A stretch of 64,000 bases of DNA. Origin: Cercis canadensis. Lineage: Eukaryota; Streptophyta; Magnoliopsida; Fabales; Fabaceae. The stretch spans positions 143,990-207,989 of the forward strand of contig QAOA01007226.1 of NCBI GenBank assembly GCA_003255065.1, given 5' to 3'. Positions 45,896-55,666 of this stretch are shown here, one piece after another; position 1 is the first letter of the stretch; each line of letters starts with the position of its first letter. The notes under the pieces are model-generated. The model was not told the origin of the DNA. It saw only the letters and a program-made list of their open reading frames with translations, and ran no database searches. Made by a program: the position numbers and the translations under genes.

Positions 45896-47499
45896 TGATG
45901 AATATACTTTTTTTATAGTAGTTAACTCTCATATTTAGTCTTTTAAACTTCTTTTGGGCTGAATTGAGTGGGTTTGGACCACATTTCATGACTTTGGATC
46001 TAATTGTGCCTAATTGTATTTTTCAGCAATATTGAGCATTTTATGTTGTCTATGTGTTTCATGCATAACTTGAGTTTTGGACATCTAATTATTTTGAATC
46101 TTACCTTGTAGGAAAGCTAAGAGAAAGCTCTACAACGTTGATTCAGAGCCCCAAGTCTAATTTAGATGTCTAGCTGGTCATATGCAGCCTGGAAGCCAAA
46201 GAAGAGATGATGTCACAGGATCCTGACCCGCATGCAGTGTTTGGATCATAACTTGAGCTGTAGGTGTCGTATGGACTTGAAACTAGTCCTATTGGAAAGC
46301 TAAGACATAGAGCTTAAATTATTATGAAGATTGATTTACCAAATTTTATAGTTTATATGGTCTTATTGCCTGTTGCAGTTGGCTGATAGTTCCAAAGACT
46401 TGTTGGCACTTAAATGGGCCTAACTTCTTCATTGCAAGTCCAATCGAGCCCAAACCAAAGCCCAATGAAAGCTAAGGCCCATGAGAATGCATCTTCCCTA
46501 AGGATAGTTTGGGTGTGCATGTATTTTTGGAGGTTTATATGCTTAGAAAGAGGCATATGAAATTCAGGAGGATATTTTGTAGACAACTTTTCTACTTTTC
46601 TTAGTCTCTAAGTTTTCTCTCTAAGTTCTTTGTAAACTTTGTTCCTCTTGTTGATGGAAGGCTAGTTACTCAAATCAATCCAAGTTTTGGCTGTTCTGAT
46701 TATTAATTTTGAGATTACGCTTTGATTGTCATTCATTTAGTGGTTAATCTACTTCTTTCCATCCTTTGAAATATTTTGTTTGAATTGTTTAAATTCGGAT
46801 TTAGATTTTCATGTGTGTATTGCTGAATTTCATTTGATAAAAGAGAAAATTAAAGGTTAATTAATATTTCTAAGCTTTTGGACGGATTAATTACCTTGAC
46901 TAGATTCTGGACTTAGGTAAAACTTGATTTGAATGAGTGCTTAATTCATTTAGTCTTAGCTGATCCAAATTTTGGTTTCTTAACCAGTGGACATCCATAA
47001 AGCACTGAGAGGCTTCTTGATGTGTTCTAAGGCCAAGAACTAGGTTAATAATTGATTGGATTCTTTGAAATCAAGGATGAATTAAAATCAGAATTAGTTA
47101 GACTTGGATTGGTTGCTTTCCTTAAGGTTTACCACTTTTAATCATTGTCTATTGATCACTTATNAGTCTTAGCTGATCCAAATTTTTGTTTCTTAACCAG
47201 TGGCCATCCATAAAGCACTGAGAGGCTTCTTGATGTGTTCTAAGGCCAAGAACTAGGTTAATAATTGATTGGATTCTTTGAAATCAAGGATGAATTAAAA
47301 TCAGAATTAGTTAGACTTGGATTGGTTGCTTTCCTTAAGGTTTACCACTTTTAATCATTGTCTATTGATCACTTATACAAACAAAATCCCCCTGTTTAAT
47401 TAACTCCCTAATTGGATTCTCTAACAAGATTAATCATTTGGTTCGACTTGATGTTGACTTTAAACTTTTACTAATTTGGAGAGCCTCGGCAGCTCATCA
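45896..47499 (+). repeat. Athila-2 3' LTR
   Basis: TGATGAATATAC ... GGCAGCTCATCA. It includes a contig-end duplication of about 205 bp around the N at 47164. Confidence 0.85.
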
Positions 47500-47504
47500 A
47501 CTAC

Positions 47505-48792
47505 TCTACAAAGATTATGACCAAACACAAATCTCACTCAACAATCTTCTTTAAGATAGGTAAAAACAAAACAAAAAAAAGTAAAAAAGTAATAGGATCT
47601 CTATTTGCAGTATTAATGCATATACAAATTGAATTTAGAAAAAAACATTGTAGCTCACTAAAATCATACGAATCTTATTAAAATTTTATATGCTTTTTTG
47701 TAACATAAGCTTTCTTTACACCAAACAGTAAGGTGGGTAACCACCCTAAGATAGATTCTGAATTGAGTAAGTCAGAGAAGTCTTACGACAGTCGTGGCAA
47801 TTTCATATGTCAACAGAACATGAATTCCACTCAAATACTAGACATTATCCAATGAAACTTGCAAAAAGAAATAGGGAAGAAGATACATAACCCACATCAT
47901 ATATTTAACTTCATACTTCTATGCAAAAACATATGGATCCAAACATTAATGCAGTTATTACACTAAAAACACATTATTCAAAGAGAAAAATTAATGTATA
48001 AGGAATAGAGAAAGAAATAAGAGGCTTTACCCCTTTTGAACCAGACTTTGATTTGTTGCTGGTGTGATTTGAAACTGATGACTTTTCCTTTACAGATGAG
48101 GATAGAAATGATAAGTGCAATTCTGCTAGCACCAATGCCACAATCCATCTTTTGCAATTGCCAATTGGACAATTTCTTTTCATCTTGCTCCTTCTTTGAC
48201 ATATATCATATCACACAATATTTTGTATTCCATCCAACATCTTCACTTCTAATGTCTAGATTCCAAGAAACCATGCAAAACATACAGACTTCCCATGTTT
48301 CATTAGGGAATCCATACAGTTAAATTAAATGAGCATCCATATCATTACATCATAATTTACTTCTATTAAGTAGTTACCAAGGCACAATCTCGCTGAATTT
48401 ACAAGAAATTTAGTTAGTTACAAACAGAACTCTGATTTAAATCACCATGATATTACACTAAGCAAAGAAAGAATTACAGTTCACAACAAGGTAGTTCTTT
48501 TGGTGGTCAGTACTAACAAATGCAGCTCAATTGAATAGCAGTAACTATCAGTACCTGTTGATCTAGGTTCAATGTCTCAAATGAATTAATTCAATTCACA
48601 AGAACCTCACGATAAAGATAAGCCGCTAAGGTTGTGACTGGACCTCACTAATAAGGTGCAGAAAATTGGTAAAAATATTCCTATAGCAATAAAAGGAATA
48701 TGTTTAGCAAAATAGACTATCCTAACATAGTAAGGACAAATGAACTAGAAAATGCTTCAACATTATTGCCAAAGATAGATATCACAAGTTAC
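47505..48792. other. CACTA interior, right part
   Basis: No identified gene. A minus-strand stretch at 47990-48190 could be an exon (Ser/Lys-rich, ending at a GGTAAAG donor), but I cannot tie it to a family. Confidence 0.35.
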
Positions 48793-49098
48793 CATCAATT
48801 GAAAAATGGGCCAACCTAGAAGCTCCCATCCTTTTATATAAGGGATCCTTGACTTGCAAAAGCGAGATAGACTGTTGGATCAAATTATCTCCTGCAAAAA
48901 TAATTATTATAACTGTGTGGTCAGGTTTGAACCATCAGAAGCAAACGAAGCACTATCAGTTGAGAATTCTTGCAGAAATAATGCAGATACCCATGTAAGG
49001 AAAGAACTGAGATCCTAATGCAGTTGCAGTCCCAACAAATAGCAGTTTTAATAGCCACCCGATTCTCCTTTCACCTTTTTGTTCAATGGATAGCTCAT
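48793..49098 (-). pseudogene. Captured gene fragment, two in-phase exons, family uncertain
   Basis: Exon a 48991-49098 and exon b 48793-48891 are bounded by proper AG and GT sites and join in phase (both leave one extra base). Exon a has a basic stretch and a hydrophobic segment (GWLLKLLFVGTATALGSQFF); exon b reads DNLIQQSISLLQVKDPLYKR and then MGASRLAHFSID. It resembles the N-terminal part of a plant armadillo-repeat protein with a membrane segment as I remember it, but this is weak. No flanking exons are found, so it is a fragment, on the same strand as the ZIP fragment next to it. Confidence 0.5.
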
Positions 49099-49674
49099 CT
49101 GGAAATCAAAAGAGATGTAAGTGAACTCGTCTTGAAAGCTAAAAGTGAAGAACATAATTGCAATTTGCAGAAGAAAGAAAAATCTAAGCTTTCCTTTGTA
49201 TTTTCATTTGTAGCTAATGATGGACTGTATACATGATTCAATACCAGAAGTTACTTCAAGAGACTGCTAGTATATTAGTAATCCATTTGTTCCATGGAAA
49301 TAATCTAACTGCTATTGAGGCATACCAAATAGTTTGTTCTGCAGCTTCATAAGGACAACCTTCAAAAACTAGACTTTCAAATATATATGTTCTACAGCTT
49401 TGATTACCAGAAGTACTAAACACATAATATGACTGTATTATCCATTATGACTTCTTCCCCTTCAACACTTGCTAAAGCAAAAATAGTTCAAACAGAATTA
49501 CCCATTTATCTTCTCATACAGCACCGAATTTGCTATGATCTCACAGTTAAAACTTAAACAAAAATTAGTTGCCCATAACACAGTTCAACGGCACAAAACA
49601 AGAGACTTGGATAAAGTTGAATTGCAAAAGAAAATCTTATTTTCTCGGTACCCAAACAGCTAATTTGCACCAAC

Positions 49675-50129
49675 CTTGAAGCTCCAGATCAGCTCTACTA
49701 CTCTGCTTTCTAAAAAATGAGGAGATCACACAATCAGCAAGCATAGTGATCAAATAACCAGCACAAGCCAACATAAACGCAAACAGAGAACTCTTTCTTC
49801 GTCAAATCCTCGAACGTCTCGTTGGCATCGCTGAGGAAATGCATCATAGCAGTACCCAGAAACACACCCCCAGCAAATTGGGTCCCTAAAACCAAAAATC
49901 CCTCGTTCCATTTCAAGATGTACGGCAAAACCCCAGCAACAAAAGTCGCAAAGAAGATGATAATCAAGCACCAAATTTTTGCTAGAATCAAAGGTTTTGT
50001 GCGGAGATTGTGAGCCGCAACAGAGAAAACGAGGAAAAGGAAGCATAGCGACAACAACAAGAGAAGGAGGGAGCAAGACATTGGGAATTTGGGATGAAGA
50101 TTAAAGGGGGTGAGAGCAAAGAGACCCAC
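49675..50129 (-). pseudogene. ZIP metal transporter fragment (first exon)
   Basis: Signal/first membrane segment ([20 protein letters not shown]), then [60 protein letters not shown], and, after a 1-bp insertion at 49784, [20 protein letters not shown], ending at a donor (CAAG|GTTGGT, 49675/49674). This matches transmembrane segments 1-3 of plant ZIP2/ZIP11-type zinc/iron-regulated transporters, plasma-membrane divalent metal importers. The later exons with the metal-site helices are absent. The start may be 50129 or the Met at 50081. Located 300 bp inside the CACTA end, it is probably a captured gene piece. Confidence 0.8.
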
Positions 50130-50224
50130 AGAAAAATTTCATTTTTTTTCGTAGAAGGGTTTTTATATAATTTGGGTCAAGAGTTTTGGAAGATCGTGAG
50201 ATTGAGCGGCATAGCTGTGAGGTA

Positions 50225-50430
50225 AAAAAATTTCCCCACCTCTTTTTATGTAAATTCTAACAGTAATTCTTACCAAAAATTCTAACAGTAATGAAATTAT
50301 GTTAGAACTACAGTTAAAATTTATAAAAAAAAATAAACCGTTGAAATTACCGTTAAAATTTTTAAAAAATTTCAACGGTATTTTGTTTCGTTGAAATTTT
50401 TCATTGAAAAATAGAGATTTTCTTGTAGTG
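50225..50430. repeat. CACTA right subterminal and terminal repeats
   Basis: AATTCTAACAGTAATTCTTA, ATTACCGTTAAAATTT and TTTCAACGGTATTTTG-type motifs ending in TTTTCTTGTAGTG. Confidence 0.7.
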
Positions 50431-50449
50431 TTTGTTGTCTTTATGACAA

Positions 50450-51229
50450 AATTAGGAAAGAGGAGACGACAACAGATTTATCTTCTACATGAGTTTTTTT
50501 TCTTCATCTTTTCTTTATTTATGTTTAGATCTACTATTAGGATGTTTTACTTTTTCAGTATGAATTAATTTCCTTTTCTAGGGCTACAATATAGTCTAAC
50601 TATGATGTTTTGAATTTATTCTATCGAGTTAATCGATGAATTGTTTTATCTGATTGATGTTCATCTCTGTGCTTAATACTTTTAATTAACTGATCACTAA
50701 TTAGATGTTGGTTTAATCATAATAAAACCGAAAGGAGATTTATGCGTCTTGTTCATTGGGATGAATGTCATAGATTGCATGTGGGATAGAAATATACCTT
50801 CATGGTACGTGTAGTCACTACATAGGATCTAAAGAACTTTATAAATTTCTAGTTATTTTAATTCACATAAGAATATAGTGGGTTATCAATTAGAGATATT
50901 TTCATTAGAACTTGAGAGAGGCTAGTGAACATATTAGAGAATCTCAACTATCAATTAGAAGAATAATTCTAGATTCATTAGATAAGGAAGTTAATTCGAG
51001 TTAGTTATGGTAAAATCGGAAACCCTAATCTTTATTTTCATAGTTAAATCGCGATTTTACTTTCTTTCATTTTATTTTTCACTTCTCTTCATTATCAGTT
51101 GTTCAAATAAATTTAGGATTAATTCAATTTCGATACTTACTAGCAATCAATCATCGTGAGACGATAATTTACTCACTCTTTATTACTTGTTAACGATAAC
51201 ATGTACTTGCGTTCACTTTTCGCACAACA
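50450..51229 (+). repeat. Old gypsy-type LTR remnant
   Basis: The sequence pattern (GAATATAGTGGGTTATCAATT; AAATCGGAAACCCTAATC; TACTTGCGTTCACTTTTCGC) parallels the element C LTR in inverse orientation but is much diverged. It probably ends at ..CGCACAACA (51229). No partner LTR is seen. Confidence 0.45.
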
Positions 51230-51779
51230 CCTACCATTAGATCACATCTTTTAACTTTGTTTTAAACATTTATTAAGTAGAAACAAATCATGTGAATTTT
51301 TTTTTAAAAAAAAATCCATTTTTAAAGTGGTAAGATTTATAAATCATCAATTATTATATATAAATGGTCCATAAATGAATTGAGCTATTGAGTTAATATA
51401 ATTATAAACAAATTTTACTAAAATATTGTTTGTAAGTAAATTAAATTCTAAACAAGGGGTAAAATCTAAAAAGAAACTTCTATCACTATTTGTGTGTCAT
51501 ACATGGACCTTAATCCAAAAGACAAACTTAAAAGAAAACGGAGACCGAATAATCTATACGGTTGTTATGGTCTTCCTCTTCTTCTTTTTTGAGCCTCTTG
51601 ATCAATAAACTTATACTCAAGCAGCTCCTCTTTGACTATTTACTAATTATATATTAATTAATCCTTGTTTTATTCAAACACTTCATTTTCTTTTTTTTTC
51701 TTTTTTTTAAAAAAAGAATGTCGTTCATTTTGTTCCTTTTTTGGATATATTCTTTTACTGTGGGATTTTCAAACAAGAC
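51230..51779. other. AT-rich spacer
   Basis: No gene supported; short frames at 51426-51608 and 51665-51889 have no motif. Confidence 0.4.
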
Positions 51780-51792
51780 TTTCTCTTATCTT

Positions 51793-52199
51793 TTTTTTTT
51801 TTTTGATTGATCAACGGGGCAAGAGCCCAACAAAAGCAAAAACGCAGAGACTACCCAGGGACTACTCCGGGGTCGAAACACCCAAATAATCCCTAAACAA
51901 AAGCTCCCTAATAAACAAAGGACATACAAAGAACTGAACTACACAAAACGAGACTTCATGCCCCTTTCTAGCTAAGGCATCAGCGTATTGATTACTCTCT
52001 CGAAACACGTGCTTGATCACAAGCTCCCATTCTCGACTCTGAAACTCTCGAAACTCTTGAACAAGGTTGTAACACGGATGAAGCTTACTACTGTAGGTAC
52101 GCAAAAGGTGCACAACACACTACGAGTCTATTTCTGCCTCAACCTTAGGAATACCCAACTCCCATGCAAGACGGAATCCATAAACCAGACCCCAGAGAT
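51793..52199 (-). mobile_element. 5'-truncated LINE tail with RNase H fragment
   Basis: A 13-bp target duplication (TTTCTCTTATCTT at 51780-51792 and 52200-52212) flanks 407 bp that end, in minus sense, in a poly(A) tail (T run at about 51791-51804). The coding part is the C-terminal half of a plant LINE RNase H: WGLVYGFRLAWELGIPKVEA, EIDS (active-site Asp), then a TAG, then LVQEFREFQSREWELVIKHV and ESNQYADALARKG. RNase H of this type sits at the end of pol in plant L1-like elements. Dead on arrival because of 5' truncation. Confidence 0.85.
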
Positions 52200-52212
52200 T
52201 TTCTCTTATCTT

Positions 52213-52543
52213 GTTAGCTGATGATAAGATCGTTGTAGCTTTTTCTAGAGTGTAATTCGTTTCTTTTTCTCTTTTTGAAACCAAAAAAACATAGTCTCTA
52301 AATTCTAGAATGCTTGCCCTATCTATGATTCGATATGCAAGCTGCAATCGTGGAAAATATTGATGCATTTACATAATTTAGTACCATAAATTTCAAAGAA
52401 TAAGACTCTTTATCAGCGTCTTTAACATTTTGGCGACTGAATATGGCACTGTTCTTGATTTAAATATTGAGCAATAAGCAATATAATAATTTTGGTGTGT
52501 GAACCTTCTTCTACTCCTTTTCTTTTGGCCAGACGTGAACCTC
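52213..52543. other. Spacer between LINE and Copia-A
   Basis: Nothing identified. Confidence 0.4.
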
Positions 52544-52548
52544 GTATA

Positions 52549-52859
52549 TAATGGAATCTTAGCCCCATGACCCATGCACGTGAAGTCTCGGCCACATAAC
52601 CCATGCACGTGAAGTCTCAGCCACATAACCCATGCAAGTGAAGCCTTAGCCACATAACTCACGTGTGTCTATAAACATTTTAAATTCAAACTTTTGTATT
52701 TAAGATAAAGGCTAATAGTAGGTAGCAGCAGAAGGATAGCAGCAACCTATTCTCCATCTTTCTCTCTCAATCTGTTATGAGAGCACGTGTATATATATAC
52801 ACTGTACACAACACTAAAAACTAATAAAATATTTTACCATTCTATTTGTTTATCTTATA
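52549..52859 (+). repeat. Copia-A 5' LTR
   Basis: 311 bp with about 29-bp tandem units (ACCCATGCACGTGAAGTCTC..CCACATA) and four CACGTG hexamers (52577, 52606, 52660, 52784); TATATATATAC near 52790. Confidence 0.9.
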
Positions 52860-52871
52860 TGGTATCAGAGC
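52860..52871 (+). promoter_or_regulatory. Copia-A primer binding site
   Basis: TGGTATCAGAGC, complement of the 3' end of plant initiator tRNA-Met, directly after the LTR. Confidence 0.92.
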
Positions 52872-52926
52872 ACTAATTGCTCTAACCAGCTTTTTTTTTT
52901 CGATCCTTTTTCTCAGATTTATCCCA

Positions 52927-55084
52927 ATGGCCACTTCCTCTTCCACCACCTCCATTCCTTTCCACTCCGACCACCCCTCCACTGACCTCATAAATATTAA
53001 TGTGTCCAACCTTGTCATTAAACTGAATAGCAACAACTATGTTGCATGGGCCAAGCAAATGCATTCTCTGTTGATTGGATATGGCCTTGTTGGCTATATC
53101 ACTGGGTCGCATCCTTGCCCACCTCCCATTGTTGAGCATGAGGGTGAGGCCATTGTCAACCCTCTCTGCATCTTTTGGGTTCGTCAAGACCACTTTCTGC
53201 TGCTAGCTCTCATGGAAGCTTGTGACATTGATGCTCGCGTCGTCATTTCTCAAGCCACAACCTCTCAGGAAGCTTGGGAAAAACTCTGGCATGCCTTTGC
53301 CAACCGTTCACGGTCTAGCATCATGACTCTCAAGGACAAACTCTCCACTCTAACAAAGGATACGTCCACTGTCTCCGAATACCTTTGCAATATCAAAAGA
53401 ATTTTAGATGAACTTGCTATGATTGGTCATCCTTTAGATGACATTGACTTGGTACTCCACTGTTTTCGTGGCCTTGGTTCTGGTTTCAAGGAAATCTCAG
53501 CTGCTCTAAGGGTGCGTGAGACACCCATATCCTGTGATGAACTATTTGAGACTCTCACTGATTATGAGTCATATTTAAAGAAGGAAGACCAGCCCTTTGA
53601 CACTCCTATTACTGTCAACCATGTCAAATAGGCTCCTTCTCAATATTACTCACGTCCAAGATGTGCCACTTCTCAACTCTTGGCTCCACATGCTTCTCCT
53701 CAGCATTCTAACTCAACTGATGTTGTCTGTTGGTCTCAAGTTCCTTTACTCTGTCAGTTCTACAACCGTAAGGGTCACATCGCCAAATTTTGCTTCAAGA
53801 TTTCTAACAATCCCAATGTCTCCCCTGCTGCACATGCCGTGACTGCCAACTCCTCTCCCAAGAATCATTGGCTCCTTGACTCTGGGGCCACGCACCACAT
53901 CACAAATGATTTTGGTAATTTTACGGTATCCTCGATATACGATGGCCCTAAACAGCTCACGGTTGCTGATGGCACCTCTCACCCCATCACCCATACTGGT
54001 TCCATTACTTTCCCTCCTTCTTTAACTGTATCTAATGTTCTCCTTGTTCCTAATGTTAATGCTAATCTTCTATTTGTCTCTTAACTTTGCAACCAAAATA
54101 ATGTTCCTGTGGAATTCTTTCCTTCTTATTTTTAGGTCAAGGAATTGAGCACAGGGTAAATTCTGATGCAAGGCCTGAATGATAACCATGTTTACTCCTT
54201 CTCAACACCTACCGCCACCTCCATCACTCCATCTTCTCATTGTTGGCATCAACGTCTTGGTCATCCTGCCCAACCCATCCTCCATCATCTTTTGCAACAA
54301 CACTCGCTTCCTGTGTCTCATGCTTTGTCTTCCACATTTGTTCAGTGCTTAACAAATAAGAGCCATAAACTTCCATTTAAGAGTTCTAGCTTAACTAGTT
54401 CTTGACTTTTGGAACTTGTATACTCTGATGTATGGGGTCCATGTCCTATTCAATCAATAGATGGCTTTCGTTTTTATGTCATTTTTATTGACCATTTTTC
54501 CAAATATGTATGGCTTTATCCTATGAAATGCAAATCTGATGTCTCCAATATTTTCCCCATTTTTCGGTCTTTAGTTGAAAAAGCCTTTAATACCTCCATT
54601 AAAACACTGTTTACTGATAATGGTGGAGAGTATGTTGCTTTACGTACCTATCTCACCAACAACGGCATTTCTCATCTTACCACTCCACCTCACACACCAG
54701 AACATAATGGTCTCTCTGAGAGAAAGCATCGCCATCTCACTGAGACTGCTCGATGTCTCCTTCATCAGGCCTCCCTTCCTATCCATTTTTGGTCATATGC
54801 TTTAACAACTGGTGCCTATTTAATTAATAGGCTTCTTACACCTACTATTCACCATTATGCTTTAACAACTGCTGCCTATTTAATTAACAGGCTTCCTACA
54901 CCTACTATTCACCATAAAACCCCATTCTCCATTCTATTTAATCATTCCCCCAATTATTTAAAATTAAGAACCTTCAGCTGCTTGTGTTTTCCTTGGCTCA
55001 AGTCTTACACATCTCACAAGTTTCAACCCCAGTCTAGACCTTGTGTCTTTTTAGGTTACTCTCCCACTCAAAGTGCATTCATTT
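52927..55084 (+). pseudogene. Copia-A gag-protease-integrase half
   Basis: Gag (MATSSSTTSIPFHSD.., LNSNNYVAWAKQM, then UBN2-type region with SQEAWEKLWHAFANRSRSS and YLCNIKRILDELAMIGHP), zinc knuckle CQFYNRKGHIAKFC (first Cys spacing C-x2-C damaged), protease WLLDSGATHHITNDF, GAG-pre-integrase HCWHQRLGHPAQP, integrase core YSDVWGP..IDHFSKYVWLY, FTDNGGEYVAL, HTPEHNGLSERKHRHLTETA. Stops follow NHVK, LFVS, PSYF, STG and LTSS; each fits a former CAG, CAA or CGA codon. A 60-bp in-frame tandem duplication lies at 54796-54915. The frame ends at the Copia-B insertion. Confidence 0.9.
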
Positions 55085-55089
55085 GTTTT

Positions 55090-55237
55090 TGTTAGAATAT
55101 TAGCTGTAAATACTGTAGTTATTATAGCATATGTTTAGGCTTGTAATTAGCTTATGATTAGGTCCGTTATTGCTGTACAGTTAGTATAAATAATAGATGT
55201 GAGAAGCTAGTCTTACAACCTTTCCACTATTCTCACA
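55090..55237 (+). repeat. Copia-B 5' LTR
   Basis: 148 bp, short for copia; ends ATTCTCACA before the primer site. Confidence 0.92.
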
Positions 55238-55249
55238 TGGTATCAGAGC
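55238..55249 (+). promoter_or_regulatory. Copia-B primer binding site
   Basis: TGGTATCAGAGC, initiator tRNA-Met complement. Confidence 0.92.
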
Positions 55250-55666
55250 AATTTTAGTGAGAAAAACCTCCCCATTCCCGCTGAGAATTTTTCCGGTGGC
55301 GTTTTCCCTCTCCCTGCTGTGTTCATACTCCAGCAGTGTTCTAAAACTAGGGTTTAGTGGCTGTGTCTCTATCCAATCACCCTAGGACTCGATAATCCCA
55401 ATTCTGACCCCGCAGTCAACCTCAGTACCCTCCGACTGGCCATTCCCCGGAGACCCGCCGTCAGCCGCTGCCATACGCGCCACTCCACTCTCTACGAGTG
55501 ACACCTACGCGCCGCCAGTTTCTTCTGCGCGTGGAGGCGCGTGTCTGCTCCGATCTCCGTGGAACTTTCTAGATCTGTCCTCCGGCGTATTTCCAACTTG
55601 TTCCTGCCCTTACTTTGGTGTTTTCTGACCTAGACAGCATCATAACAGTTCTACTCCTCTTTGTTA
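55250..55666 (+). other. Copia-B leader
   Basis: Non-coding, locally GC-rich (55440-55560). Confidence 0.6.

Larger units (their letters stand above)
19640..47499 (+). mobile_element. Athila-2: Ty3/gypsy element, split by Athila-1
   Basis: Target duplication ACTAC at 19635-19639 and 47500-47504. The first 11 bp of its 5' LTR (TGATGAATACA) are at 19640-19650; the rest resumes at 34701 after Athila-1. Order: 5' LTR, tRNA-Asp primer site (36123), gag, protease, RT, RNase H, integrase, internal and terminal polypurine-like tracts, 3' LTR (45896-47499). The protein chain is broken by frameshifts and stops. The domain order, leader and long 3' non-coding part fit Athila. Two related solo LTRs sit inside it. 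Confidence 0.85.
18727..50430. mobile_element. CACTA-like element hosting the nested insertions
   Basis: Left end TACTACAAGAATTTTGC (first base C to T); right end, reversed, CACTACAAGAAAATCTC. Both are flanked by TTT (18724-18726 and 50431-50433), the 3-bp duplication expected for CACTA elements. About 200-350 bp inside each end are filled with short TTTCAACGG / CCGTTGAAA motifs in both orientations, the subterminal repeats of this superfamily. Removing the Athila insertions leaves roughly 3.8 kb with no transposase but with gene fragments (48793-49098 and 49675-50129), so it looks like a gene-carrying, non-autonomous element. The alternative is two unrelated ends at either side. Confidence 0.65.

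Noticed and set aside
52882..53193. 103-codon minus frame over Copia-A gag
   Set aside because: Shadow of the gag frame.
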